DNA from: Streptomyces profundus
Lineage (GTDB): Bacteria; Actinomycetota; Actinomycetes; Streptomycetales; Streptomycetaceae
Length of the DNA: 64,000 bases
Direction of reading: 5' to 3'
NCBI RefSeq assembly: GCF_020740535.1
Contig: NZ_CP082362.1
Coordinates: 372,001-436,000, forward strand
Numbering within the stretch: position 1 is the first letter of the stretch; every line of letters starts with the position of its first letter. Below the pieces are notes generated by a model, which did no database searches, had not been told where the DNA came from, and saw only the letters and a program-made list of their open reading frames with translations. The position numbers and the translations under genes were made by a program. Positions 46,512 to 57,197 of this stretch are shown here, in pieces.

Positions 46512-47702
46512 TCATCCGTCCGTCGCTTCGGCGCGCGCGGCGTCCAACACCCCGGGCAGCGCGGCGAGGAGGGCGTCCACCTCCGCCTTGCCGATGATCA
46601 GGGGCGGCGCCAGCCGCACCACGTCGGGGACCGCCGCGTTCACCAACAGCCCGGCCTCCTGGGCCGATCGCTGCACCCGCGCGGACACGGGCTGGGTAAG
46701 CACGATACCGACCAGCAGACCGGCGCCCCTGACCCCCTGGACCAACGGGTGCCCGAGCCGCTCGACTCCGGCGCGCAGCCGCTCCCCCGTCTCCTTGACC
46801 CGCTGGAGCAGCTCCTCGGTCTCGATGGTCTCCAGCACCGCGAGGGCAGCGGCGCAGGAGACCGGGTTGCCGCCGAAGGTGGAGCCGTGCCGGCCGGGCG
46901 TGAACAGCTCGGCGGCCTCGCCGAAGGCGAGGGTGGCGCCGATGGGGAGACCGCCGCCCAACCCCTTGGCCAGGGTGATCACATCGGGCTCCACGCCCTG
47001 CGCCTGGCCGGCGAACCAGTGCCCCGTCCTGCCGATCCCGGTCTGCACCTCGTCCAGCACCAGCAGCGTGCCGGTGGCCCTGGTGATCTCCCGCGCCGCC
47101 GCGAGATAGCCCTCGGGGGGCATCACCACGCCGTTCTCCCCCTGGATCGGCTCGACGATCAGCAGCGCGGTCTGAGGGGTGACCGCGGCGCGCAGGGCCG
47201 GTATGTCGCCGAAGGGCACATGGGTCACCTCGCCGGGCAGCGGATGGAACCCGTCCCGCTTGCCCGGCTGGCCGGTGAGCGCGAGCGCGCCGACGGTGCG
47301 GCCGTGGAACGCGCCCTCGGTGGCGACCATGTGCGGGCGCCCGGTGAGCCGGCCGAGCTTGAACGCGGCCTCGTTCGCCTCGGCGCCCGAGTTGGAGAAG
47401 TAGACCCGCCCCGGCCGGCCGGCCAGCGCCAGCAGCCGTTCGGCGAGCGCCACGGTGGGCTCGGCGACAAAGAGGTTGGAGACGTGTCCGAGCCGGGCGA
47501 TCTGCTCGGAGACGGCCGCCACCACGGCCGGATGCGCGGTGCCGAGGGCGTTGACGGCGATCCCGCCGACGAAGTCGAGGTACTCCCGGCCGTCGGCGTC
47601 CCAGAAGCGCGCGCCCTCGCCATGGGTGAGCGGCACCCGGGGCAGCCCGTAGTTGTCCATCAGCGCGGCCTGCCACCTGGCGTTCAACGACGCGTTGCTC
47701 AT
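46512..47702 (-). CDS. argD: Acetylornithine aminotransferase
   Basis: ArgD transaminates N-acetylglutamate semialdehyde to N-acetylornithine. The 396-residue class-III aminotransferase has [83 protein letters not shown] and the PLP Lys in [15 protein letters not shown]. The ATG at 47702 overlaps the argB stop (ATGA). It may also serve lysine synthesis. Confidence 0.95.
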   Translation of the reverse strand: MSNASLNARWQAALMDNYGLPRVPLTHGEGARFWDADGREYLDFVGGIAVNALGTAHPAVVAAVSEQIARLGHVSNLFVAEPTVALAERLLALAGRPGRVYFSNSGAEANEAAFKLGRLTGRPHMVATEGAFHGRTVGALALTGQPGKRDGFHPLPGEVTHVPFGDIPALRAAVTPQTALLIVEPIQGENGVVMPPEGYLAAAREITRATGTLLVLDEVQTGIGRTGHWFAGQAQGVEPDVITLAKGLGGGLPIGATLAFGEAAELFTPGRHGSTFGGNPVSCAAALAVLETIETEELLQRVKETGERLRAGVERLGHPLVQGVRGAGLLVGIVLTQPVSARVQRSAQEAGLLVNAAVPDVVRLAPPLIIGKAEVDALLAALPGVLDAARAEATDG

Positions 47703-48832
47703 GACGGCGCTCCCTGGTTCGCGGTGTCGGCGGTGGGGTCGGCGGGGGTGGTGGTGACGGTGTCGGTGGGGGTGGCCGAGGTGGCGGACGGCTCGTCCGG
47801 CACGACCATGGTGCCGATGCCCTCGTCGGTGAAGATCTCCAGCAGGATGGAGTGCTGCACCCGGCCGTCGATCACCCGGGCGGTGGTGACCCCGTGGCGC
47901 ACCGCGTAGAGGCAGCCCTCCATCTTGGGCACCATGCCGCTGGCCAGCTCGGGGAGCAGCTTCTCCAGCTCGCTCTCGGTCAGCCTGCTGATCACCTCGT
48001 CGCTGGCCGGCCAGTCGGCGTAGAGGCCCTCGACGTCGGTGAGCACGATCAGCGTCTCGGCGCCGAGGGCGGCGGCCAGCGCGGCGGCGGCGGTGTCGGC
48101 GTTGATGTTGTAGACGTGGTCGTCGTCGGCGCTGCGGGCGATGGACGAGATCACGGGGATGCGGCCGTCGTCGAGCAGGGCGTGGATCGCGCCGGTCTCG
48201 ATCGCGGTGATGTCGCCGACCCGGCCGAGGTCGACCCGCTCCCCCTCGATATCGGCATAGCGCTTTGTCGCGGTGAGGATATGCGCGTCCTCGCCCGTCA
48301 TGCCGACGGCCCAGGGCCCGTGCTGGTTGAGCAGCCCGACCAGCTCCCGTTGCACCTGGCCGGCCAGCACCATCCGCACGACGTCCATGGTCTCCGGGGT
48401 GGTGACCCGCAGGCCACCCTTGAACTCCGAGGCCAGGCCCAGGCGTTCCAGCTGACGGGTGATCTGCGGCCCGCCGCCGTGCACCACGACGGGACGCAGC
48501 CCGGCGTGGCGGAGGAAGACGACGTCCTGGGCGAAGGCCGCCTTCAGCTCCTCGTCCACCATGGCGTTGCCGCCGAACTTGATCACCACCGTCCTGCCGT
48601 GGTGGCGGGTGAGCCAGGGCAGCGCCTCGATCAGGATGCGCGCCTTGGGGAGCGCGGTATGCCGGCGGGTGGCTCCGCGCGCCTCGGAGAAGGGCGTCTC
48701 GGAGACGGGCGTCTCGGCGGGGCCCTTCGCCGGGCTTCCCGTCTGGCTCTCCGCCGGGCCTTCCGTCGGGCTCTCCATCGGGCTTTCCGTCGGGTGGGGA
48801 CGGGGTGCGTCCCTGGGTTCGTTGACCGTCAT
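47699..48832 (-). CDS. argB: Acetylglutamate kinase with extended termini
   Basis: ArgB phosphorylates N-acetylglutamate. The kinase core (about residues 60-345) is complete: [70 protein letters not shown] and [15 protein letters not shown]. Unlike the usual ~300-residue enzyme, it has an extra N-terminal tract of about 50 residues built of loose Glu-Ser-Pro repeats ([19 protein letters not shown]) and a C-terminal Thr/Ala/Pro tail. The ATG at 48832 is assumed; a start nearer the core is possible, for example none better placed than GTG or ATG codons within the repeat tract. It overlaps argD by 4 nt. Confidence 0.93.
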   Translation of the reverse strand: MTVNEPRDAPRPHPTESPMESPTEGPAESQTGSPAKGPAETPVSETPFSEARGATRRHTALPKARILIEALPWLTRHHGRTVVIKFGGNAMVDEELKAAFAQDVVFLRHAGLRPVVVHGGGPQITRQLERLGLASEFKGGLRVTTPETMDVVRMVLAGQVQRELVGLLNQHGPWAVGMTGEDAHILTATKRYADIEGERVDLGRVGDITAIETGAIHALLDDGRIPVISSIARSADDDHVYNINADTAAAALAAALGAETLIVLTDVEGLYADWPASDEVISRLTESELEKLLPELASGMVPKMEGCLYAVRHGVTTARVIDGRVQHSILLEIFTDEGIGTMVVPDEPSATSATPTDTVTTTPADPTADTANQGAPS

Positions 48833-48879
48833 CACAAGCTTTCGGCTCTGGAGGGTCGTTCGGGCTGGGGGTGGGGCGC

Positions 48880-51035
<2,156 letters not shown>

Positions 51036-51049
51036 CTACCGATGGCATG

Positions 51050-51078
51050 ACTATACGTAGCGCAACAGTTTTATGCAA
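51050..51078 (-). promoter_or_regulatory. argC promoter with ARG-box-like sequence
   Basis: On the minus strand TTGCAT (51078-51073), a 17-nt spacer and TATAGT (51055-51050) form a near-consensus promoter. The stretch ATTGCATAAAAC with downstream TACGTATAG and TCATGCC resembles the two AT-rich half-sites of Streptomyces ARG boxes and covers the promoter. ArgR repression is inferred. Confidence 0.7.
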
Positions 51079-51122
51079 TCAGTGGCAGCGTCGACGCCCC
51101 GGCCTCGCGCGGCGGGCCGGCG

Positions 51123-51647
51123 TCAGCCCTTGACGGCCTCCGCGATCCGCTGGGCGGCTTGGGCGGGGGTGAGGTGGGTGGTGTCGACGACCTCGGCCTC
51201 GGCGTGGAGCCAGGTGCGGGCCGCCTCGGCGTAGGGCTCAAGGTACTGGAGACGGAACGGGGAGTCGGGGCCGAGAACGGTGTCGCCCGCGATGCGCCCG
51301 CGGAGGGTCTCCTGGTCGGCGTGGAGGACGAAGTGCCGTACCGGGATGCCGTGGTGCGCGAGACCCGTGCTGATCTCGCGCCAGTACCGCTCGACCAGGA
51401 CCGTCATGGGCATCACCAGGGTGCCGCCGGTGTAGTCGAGTACGTGGCGGGCGGTCTCCACCACGAGTGGCCGCCATGGCGGCCAGTGCTGGAAGTTGTC
51501 CGTCCCCGGCAGCCCCGGCGAGATGTCCATGAGCGTCTCGCCCACCTTCTCGGCGTCGAACACCCGGGAGTCCGGGAGGAGTTGCTGCACCAGCGCACTG
51601 GTCGTCGTCTTGCCGGCGCCATGGGTGCCGTTGAGCCATACGATCAT
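51123..51647 (-). CDS. TmrB-like P-loop NTPase
   Basis: The 174-residue product has Walker A in MIVWLNGTHGAGKTTTSALVQ and follows the layout of Bacillus TmrB (tunicamycin resistance): V-x-D-x-E-x-VG after the first helix (RVFDAEKVGETLM), FQHWPPWRPL, TLVMPMTVL and HFVLHADQETLRGRI. Family members are often annotated only as AAA ATPases. A kinase-like activity on a small molecule is possible; resistance to a nucleoside antibiotic would be a guess. It is a single gene next to argC, with no link to it. Confidence 0.75.
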   Translation of the reverse strand: MIVWLNGTHGAGKTTTSALVQQLLPDSRVFDAEKVGETLMDISPGLPGTDNFQHWPPWRPLVVETARHVLDYTGGTLVMPMTVLVERYWREISTGLAHHGIPVRHFVLHADQETLRGRIAGDTVLGPDSPFRLQYLEPYAEAARTWLHAEAEVVDTTHLTPAQAAQRIAEAVKG

Positions 51648-51666
51648 GGGACCTGACGCTAGTCCC

Positions 51667-52518
51667 TCAGGGCATGGCCAGGAAGTCGCCGACCGTGGAG
51701 CGGAAACCGTTCGGGTCCTCCACCCAGGGCAGGTGTCCCGCGCCGTCGAGCAGCGTCCGGGAGACCCGGGGAAGGGCCTCGGCCAGCGAGTCGAGCGCCG
51801 TGTTCGGCCGGATGTCCTCAGCCCCGTGCACGATCAGCACCGGCACGTCCAACCGCTCGCATTCCGCCCGCAGTTCGGGGGTGCCCGAGACGCGGTCGAC
51901 CTCGGCGCCGATGGTCGTGTTGCACGCGTGGTTCACCGCGAACCAGGGCGTGGCCGACGCCTCGGCCAGGGCCAGCGCCCGCTCCCGGTCGGCGTAGTCG
52001 GCGGACCACTGCAACAGGCACCACTCCCGTTCCTCGGCCTCGGTGCGCTCCCGGTCGCCCAGCGTCTCCCAACGCGCCAGGTGCTGCCCGAGGTTGGCGC
52101 GGAGGTTCTGCCGGTAGGCCGGCCGCCAGGTGGTGCGGTCGTCGATTCCGGTGCCGGAGACATAGGCCAGCGCGCTCACCCGCCCGGGATGGTCGAGCGC
52201 GTACCGCAGCGCCAGCTGGGCGCCGTAGGAGTGGCCGAGCAGCGCCATCCGGTCGAGGCCGAAGTGGCGGCGCACGGCGTCGAGATCGGCCACCGACCGG
52301 GCCAGCGAGTAGGGGCCGCGCCGCTGCGAGCGTCCGCAGCCCCGTTGGTCCCAGCGGTGCACGGTGGCCCGGTCGGCCAGCAGCGCGGCCAGCTCGTCCA
52401 GGAAGTCCCACAGGCCCGGGCCGCCATGGCAGAGGATCACGGGAGCGCCCTCCCCCACCCGCGTCGCCCAGAGCCGGGTCCCGTCGTCGGTCAGTACGGC
52501 CTCGTCCTCGCTGCTCAT
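51667..52518 (-). CDS. Alpha/beta hydrolase, prolyl aminopeptidase-like
   Basis: The 283-residue protein has the S33-type pattern ILCHGGPGLWDFLDEL (oxyanion HGGPG), HRWDQRGCGRSQRRGPYS (DQRGxGxS), the nucleophile elbow LLGHSYGAQLALRYAL, VLIVHGAEDIRPNTAL (Asp) and GAGHLPWVEDP (His). The prolyl aminopeptidase family fits these motifs, but the cap region differs and other hydrolases share them. The ATG at 52518 lacks a strong ribosome-binding site. Confidence 0.87.
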   Translation of the reverse strand: MSSEDEAVLTDDGTRLWATRVGEGAPVILCHGGPGLWDFLDELAALLADRATVHRWDQRGCGRSQRRGPYSLARSVADLDAVRRHFGLDRMALLGHSYGAQLALRYALDHPGRVSALAYVSGTGIDDRTTWRPAYRQNLRANLGQHLARWETLGDRERTEAEEREWCLLQWSADYADRERALALAEASATPWFAVNHACNTTIGAEVDRVSGTPELRAECERLDVPVLIVHGAEDIRPNTALDSLAEALPRVSRTLLDGAGHLPWVEDPNGFRSTVGDFLAMP

Positions 52519-52619
52519 GGGGGCTCAGTCTGCTGGGGCGATCGGCTCCGTGACAACCGCGGTACGGGGGACGGAAATCCGGTCGCCAGCGGGCGTCGGC
52601 GGTGGCTACCGTCCCTCGG

Positions 52620-53780
52620 ATGACCGACGGTTTTCCCCTGCTCTGGCTCTGCGGTCCCTCGGGCGTCGGCAAGACCTCGGTGGGCTGGGAGATCTTCACC
52701 CGGCTCGGCCGGGCCGGGATCGTCGCCGGCTATCTCGACGCCGACCAGGTCGGCCTCTGCTATCCGGCGCCGGCCGACGATCCGGGGACCCACCGCGTCA
52801 AGGCGAGCAACGTCGGCGCCATGGCGCGGACCCTGCACGCGGCCGGGGCCAGCTGCCTGGTCCTCTCCGGCGGGGTGCGGCACGCGGCCGAGGTGTCCCG
52901 GTACGCCGAGGCGGTGCCGGACGCGGCCCTCACCCTCTGCCGCCTCCATGTCGGGATCGACGAGCTGCGGGCCCGGTTCCTGGGCCGGGGATGGCGGCCG
53001 GAGCTGCTGGCGGAGAACGAGCGGACCGCCGCGGCACTGGACCACAGCACCTTCGCCGACCTCGACCTCGACGTCACGGGGCTCTCCGTCGCCGAGACGG
53101 CGCCGCGGGTGCTGGAGCGCGCCGGCGGCTGGCCGGGGCCGGCGACCGCGTCCCCGCCCGGCCCGGCACCCGCCGCCGACCGCCCGTCGGGCCCGGTGCC
53201 GAGGCCGGTGCCGGTGCTCTGGCTCTGCGGCGCGAGTGGCGTCGGCAAGTCCGAGGTCGCCTGGGCGGTCTTCGCCCGGCTCTTCGCCACCGGGGTCACG
53301 GCGGCGCAGGTGGACCTCGGCCAGCTCGGTTTCCTCCACCCCACCCCGGCGAACGGCCGGGCGAACGACCCGGCCGGCCACCGGCTGCGGGCCCGGGCGC
53401 TGGCCGCCCTCTGGCCCAACTACCGTGCGGCGGGGGCTCGTTGTCTGATACTCGCCGGCGAGGTGGACGATCAGGAGACGGTGCGCGGCTATGCCGAGGC
53501 CCTGCCGGATGGCAGGTTCACCCTGGTCAGGCTGCACGCCGGCGCCGACGTGCTCAGGGAACGCGTCCAGCTGCGCGGCCGGGGCGTCGGCCCCCGGCTG
53601 CCCGGCGACCCGCTGCTCGGCCGCTCGCCCGGGGAGCTGCGCCGCCACGCCGAGGCGGCGGCGCGCGAGGCCGGGCGGCTGGAGGCCGCCGGGGTCGGCG
53701 CGGTGCGGGTGGCGACGGACGGCCGCGCGATCGACGCCATCGCGGCCGAGGTGGCACGGCTGCTCCCCGACCTCGGCTGA
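52620..53780 (+). CDS. Protein with two P-loop kinase-like domains
   Basis: The 386-residue product is an internal duplication. Domain 1 (about 5-175) starts PLLWLCGPSGVGKTSVGWEIF and has YLDADQVGLCYPAP; domain 2 (about 195-385) starts PVLWLCGASGVGKSEVAWAVF and has QVDLGQLGFLHPTP. Matching second strands are SCLVLSGGVRHAAEVSRYAEA and RCLILAGEVDDQETVRGYAEA, and each ends with an R-G-x-G-R-x-x-L-L type lid. The fold is that of nucleoside/adenylate kinase-like enzymes. The Pro-rich linker (PPGPAPAADRPSGPVPRPV) separates the two. The ATG at 52620 has no ribosome-binding site, so the transcript may be leaderless. Function unknown. Confidence 0.8.
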   Translation: MTDGFPLLWLCGPSGVGKTSVGWEIFTRLGRAGIVAGYLDADQVGLCYPAPADDPGTHRVKASNVGAMARTLHAAGASCLVLSGGVRHAAEVSRYAEAVPDAALTLCRLHVGIDELRARFLGRGWRPELLAENERTAAALDHSTFADLDLDVTGLSVAETAPRVLERAGGWPGPATASPPGPAPAADRPSGPVPRPVPVLWLCGASGVGKSEVAWAVFARLFATGVTAAQVDLGQLGFLHPTPANGRANDPAGHRLRARALAALWPNYRAAGARCLILAGEVDDQETVRGYAEALPDGRFTLVRLHAGADVLRERVQLRGRGVGPRLPGDPLLGRSPGELRRHAEAAAREAGRLEAAGVGAVRVATDGRAIDAIAAEVARLLPDLG

Positions 53781-53797
53781 GCCGCCCGCGTACGGGC

Positions 53798-54709
53798 TCA
53801 GCCGCGCGCCCGGTCGCGGTAGCGCAGCGGCGACTCGCCCACCTCCCGTTTGAAGGCGGTGCTGAACGCGCTCTCCGAGCCGTAGCCCAACTCGGCCGCC
53901 AGCGAGCCGACGCGGACATCCCCGTCCCGCAGGGCGCGCCGGGCCAGCAGCATCCGCCAGCGGTGGAGATAGGTGAGCGGTGGCACGCCGGCCGTGGTCC
54001 GGAAGCGTTCGGCGAACGACGTCCTTGACATCGCGGCGGCGTGCGCCAACTCCTCAAGACGCCAGGTCCTGCCGGGCTCGGCGTGCATCCGGCCGAGCGC
54101 GGGACGCAGCCGCTCGTCGGTGAGCAACCGCAGCCAGCCGGGCGGGAGTTCGGCCTGGTCGAGATAGGCGCGCAGCACTTCGAGCAGCAGGAGTTGACCG
54201 TACTGGCGGATCGCGAACGCCGAGCCCACCCGGTCGGCCGTCACCTCCGCGAAGAGCCGGTCGAGGATCGCGCGCAGGCTGGCCGCCGTCACGCCCCTGA
54301 CGTGGCCGACCGGTGGCAGCGCGCGTGTCAGCAACGCCCGCCCGACCGGGTTGAGTTCGACGCGACCGCCGAAGAGGACATCGTCGAGGTCACCGTCGGC
54401 GCCCAGCAGGACGCTGGAGGGGAAGCCCGGCGTGGGCGCGATCTCGCGGCGCGGCCCCTCGCCGGTGCCGCCCGCCAGCTCCAGCCATGAGATGTCGTTC
54501 AGCACGGCGACATCGCCGGGCCCCAGCTCGATCGGCCCGTCGAGGCCGTCGGCGGTCAGCCGGGCCCGGCCGCGCGCCATCGCCATGAACTTGAGCTGAC
54601 CGGGCAGCGCCGCACGCGTCACCCAGGGGCCCCGGACGGCGAAGCCGCCCGTCATCTGGCCGCGCACCTCGACGAGTTCGAACACCTCGGACAGCTGGTC
54701 GCCGGTCAT
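53798..54709 (-). CDS. AraC-family transcriptional regulator
   Basis: The 303-residue protein has an N-terminal cupin-like sensing domain (AMARGRARLTADGLDG, ELGPGDVAVLNDISW) and a C-terminal AraC DNA-binding domain with two HTH units (WRLEELAHAAAMSRTSFAERFRTTAG and VRVGSLAAELGYGSESAFSTAFKREVGESP). The ATG at 54709 (MTGDQLSEVFEL) is chosen with GAGAG upstream; a TTG at 54730 could extend it by seven codons. It is divergent from the SDR gene, 74 nt away, so it probably controls that gene and itself. Confidence 0.92.
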   Translation of the reverse strand: MTGDQLSEVFELVEVRGQMTGGFAVRGPWVTRAALPGQLKFMAMARGRARLTADGLDGPIELGPGDVAVLNDISWLELAGGTGEGPRREIAPTPGFPSSVLLGADGDLDDVLFGGRVELNPVGRALLTRALPPVGHVRGVTAASLRAILDRLFAEVTADRVGSAFAIRQYGQLLLLEVLRAYLDQAELPPGWLRLLTDERLRPALGRMHAEPGRTWRLEELAHAAAMSRTSFAERFRTTAGVPPLTYLHRWRMLLARRALRDGDVRVGSLAAELGYGSESAFSTAFKREVGESPLRYRDRARG

Positions 54710-54710
54710 A

Positions 54711-54737
54711 TCCGTACTCTCACGCAACAAATACGGA
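54711..54737. promoter_or_regulatory. Inverted repeat between the AraC-type and SDR genes
   Basis: TCCGTA (54711-54716) and TACGGA (54732-54737) are inverted with a 15-nt spacer inside the 74-nt divergent gap, which also holds an AT-richer CAACAAATACGG. It is a plausible regulator site. Confidence 0.4.
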
Positions 54738-54783
54738 CCGTCAATGATTCATCGTGCGCGCGGTTCCGCGCAGAGTGGAGGGC

Positions 54784-55788
54784 ATGACTCACCACCAACG
54801 CCCCCTGGGATCCGGCTTCACCGCCGCCTCGACCGCCGAAGAGGTGCTCCGAGGCATCGACCTGTCCGGCCGCGACGTCGTCATCACCGGTGGCCACGTC
54901 GGGATCGGCCTGGAGGCCACCCGGGCGCTCAGCGCCGCCGGCGCCTCCGTCACCGTGGGCGCGCGTCAACCCGACCGCGCCGCCTCCGCGTTGGCCGGGA
55001 TCGAGCGTGTCGAGGTCGACCGGCTCGACCTCCTCGACCCGGCCTCGGTCGACACCTTCGCCGCCCGGTACCTGGCGTCCGGCCGCCCGCTGCACATCCT
55101 GATCAACAACGCCGGCATCATGGGCGGCCCCCTGGCGCGCGACGCCCGGGGCTACGAGGCGCAGTTCGCGACCAACCATCTCGGCCACTTCCAGCTGACG
55201 TCGGCCCTGCTGCCCGCGCTGCGCACCGCGCACGGCGCCCGGGTCGTCATGGTGACGTCCGCTGGGCATCGGCTCTCCGACATCCGTTGGGACGACCCGC
55301 ACTTCACCTCCGGCTACGACGGCATGCTCGCCTACGGCCAGTCCAAGACCGGCAATGTGCTGTTCGCCGTCGAGCTGGATCGGCGCTGGGCCCCGGACGG
55401 CATCCGTGGCTACGCCGTGCACCCCGGCATCATCGTCGGCACCGGTCTCGGCCCGGCGGACCGCGACAGCGGGGCGGCGGACGAGGAGCCGCTGCGGGCC
55501 ATGGGGCTGATCGACGAGGCCGGCCGGCCGATCATCGCCCCGGAGCGCGGCCAGAAGACCGCCCAACAGGGCGCCAGCACCACGGTGTTCGCGGCGACCA
55601 GCCCGCTGCTGAGCGGGATCGGCGGGGTCTATCTGCGGGACAACGACATCTCAGCGCTGGACGAGGACCCGTCGCCCATCGTCTTCGGCGTCGAGCCGAT
55701 CCTGGTCACCGATGTGGTGCCGCACGCGGTCGACCCGAAGTCGGCCGAGCGGCTCTGGGAGCTGAGCGAGCGGCTGCTCACGGCGTGA
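54784..55788 (+). CDS. Short-chain dehydrogenase/reductase
   Basis: The 334-residue SDR has the cofactor loop DVVITGGHVGIGLEATRAL (TG-x3-GIG), ILINNAGIMGGPL (NNAG), the catalytic Ser in VVMVTSAGHRLSD and Y-x3-K in LAYGQSKTGNVLFA. The long C-terminal part and the FATNHLGHFQLTSAL region place it with retinol dehydrogenase/protochlorophyllide reductase-like SDRs. The ATG at 54784 follows GGAGGGC. Substrate unknown. It is divergent from the AraC regulator. Confidence 0.92.
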   Translation: MTHHQRPLGSGFTAASTAEEVLRGIDLSGRDVVITGGHVGIGLEATRALSAAGASVTVGARQPDRAASALAGIERVEVDRLDLLDPASVDTFAARYLASGRPLHILINNAGIMGGPLARDARGYEAQFATNHLGHFQLTSALLPALRTAHGARVVMVTSAGHRLSDIRWDDPHFTSGYDGMLAYGQSKTGNVLFAVELDRRWAPDGIRGYAVHPGIIVGTGLGPADRDSGAADEEPLRAMGLIDEAGRPIIAPERGQKTAQQGASTTVFAATSPLLSGIGGVYLRDNDISALDEDPSPIVFGVEPILVTDVVPHAVDPKSAERLWELSERLLTA

Positions 55789-55827
55789 CGCCTCGGTATC
55801 GGGGCGCGGGCCGCCGCGCCTACGCGC

Positions 55828-56466
55828 CTAGGGCGCGTCGGCGCAGAGCTGGGCGCGCAGGGTGGAGTAGGCCCACTCCTCCCACGCGTCCGGCGACCAG
55901 CCGCGATCGCGGACGAAGATCAGGTACATCTCCGGGCTGAGCAGGCCGAACAGCAGGTCGGCGGCGGTGTCGACGGAGATCTCGGGGCGGACGTCCGGCC
56001 TGCGGACCAACGCCTCGGCCGCCACCCGGTGCACGGTGTAGCGCGGGTCCTGGCCCTGCGGCCACTGCGCGGCGATCTCCGGGTCGGTGGCCGAGGCGGC
56101 GGCGATCAACGGCATGATCGGCGCGACCCGTTCGAGGACCCCACGGGCACCCCGCACCTGCGCGCGCAGTTGCTCGGGTGCCGTGGGGGCGGCGCAGGCG
56201 GCACGGAACCACGGGCGGTCCAGGGTGGCGACGGGTTCGACGTCGCCAGCGATGGAGGCGTCCACGACGCCCTTGAACAGGGTGCGCTTGTTGCGGAAGA
56301 CGAAGTAGATCGTCTGAACCGCCACGCCGGCGCGGTCCGCGACCTGTTGCAGGCTCGTCGCGCCGTAGCCCTGCGCGACGAACAGCTCCAGCGCCGCTCC
56401 GACGATCTTCTCGCGGGTGTGCCGCGCGCGCTCCGCCCGTTTGTCCGGCCGCTTGACGGGGTCCAT
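55828..56466 (-). CDS. TetR-family transcriptional regulator
   Basis: The 212-residue protein has the TetR HTH at about residues 14-60 (TREKIVGAALELFVAQGYGATSLQQVADRAGVAVQTIYFVFRNK, the usual A-GV-QT-IY-F-NK pattern). The C-terminal ligand domain is variable; its ligand is unknown. The ATG at 56466 faces the methyltransferase gene across 61 nt that contain the repeated motif CTAGAGT, so it probably regulates that gene and perhaps the PLP-enzyme gene behind it. Confidence 0.92.
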   Translation of the reverse strand: MDPVKRPDKRAERARHTREKIVGAALELFVAQGYGATSLQQVADRAGVAVQTIYFVFRNKRTLFKGVVDASIAGDVEPVATLDRPWFRAACAAPTAPEQLRAQVRGARGVLERVAPIMPLIAAASATDPEIAAQWPQGQDPRYTVHRVAAEALVRRPDVRPEISVDTAADLLFGLLSPEMYLIFVRDRGWSPDAWEEWAYSTLRAQLCADAP

Positions 56467-56481
56467 GCGCCGAGCCTATAT

Positions 56482-56501
56482 CTAGAGTGGAACACTAGAG
56501 T
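56482..56501. promoter_or_regulatory. Direct-repeat motif between the TetR-type and methyltransferase genes
   Basis: CTAGAGT occurs at 56482-56488 and 56495-56501 (13-nt period), with AGTGGAACACT forming a small palindrome across them. It is a candidate TetR operator in the divergent gap. Confidence 0.4.
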
Positions 56502-56527
56502 CATGCTCTAAATTCTTGGAGACCACG

Positions 56528-57172
56528 ATGACCGAACCGCGCGGCACCGCACGAGAGGGCGGCGGTGGGCTCGCCGCTCCGAGCGCCCAGGAGCACGCCG
56601 TCCGCCGGGAGTTGGAGGACTACTACCGCTCCGGCAGCCCGCCGTGGGACACCGGGGTGACCCCGCCCGAGCTGGTCGCCCTGGTCGAGGGGCCCGACGC
56701 GCTGCCGGCCGGCCGAGCCCTCGAACTCGGCTGTGGCACAGGCACCAACGCCGTCTATCTGGCCCGGCACGGCTGGGACGTGGTCGGTGTCGACCTGGTC
56801 GAGCGGGCCATCCGCCGGGCCGAGGCGAAGACCGCCGCCGCGGGGGTGTCGCTCCGGCTGCTGCACGGCGACGCGACCCGACTCGACGGCCTCGACGCAC
56901 CGGGGCCCTACCAGCTGTTCTTCGACCTGAGCTGCTACTGCGGCATCCCACCGCACCGCCGCGACGCCTATGCCGCCGGCCTCACCGACCGCGCGGCGCC
57001 GGGCGCCTGGCTGCTGATGTTCGGATACGGCCCCGAGGCGTTCGACGATCCGGTCTCCGGCGTCACGGCCGACGAACTTCGCGCCCGGTTCGCCGGTTGG
57101 GAGCTGACCCGAACCACTGCCGGCACCAACGAGATGCCCACCTTCTGGTTCGTCCTGCGCCGGGACCGGTAG
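56528..57172 (+). CDS. SAM-dependent methyltransferase (class I)
   Basis: The 214-residue Rossmann methyltransferase has motif I GRALELGCGTGTNAVYLARHGWDVVGVD, LLHGDATRLDG and the FFDLSCYCGIPP region seen in thiopurine-methyltransferase-like or small-molecule methyltransferases. The ATG at 56528 follows TTGGAGA with 8 nt spacing. It is divergent from the TetR gene and 25 nt ahead of the PLP-enzyme gene, so the two may be co-transcribed. Acceptor unknown. Confidence 0.9.
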   Translation: MTEPRGTAREGGGGLAAPSAQEHAVRRELEDYYRSGSPPWDTGVTPPELVALVEGPDALPAGRALELGCGTGTNAVYLARHGWDVVGVDLVERAIRRAEAKTAAAGVSLRLLHGDATRLDGLDAPGPYQLFFDLSCYCGIPPHRRDAYAAGLTDRAAPGAWLLMFGYGPEAFDDPVSGVTADELRARFAGWELTRTTAGTNEMPTFWFVLRRDR

Positions 57173-57197
57173 CCTCCCGGTCACGGAGGAGGGGGCC

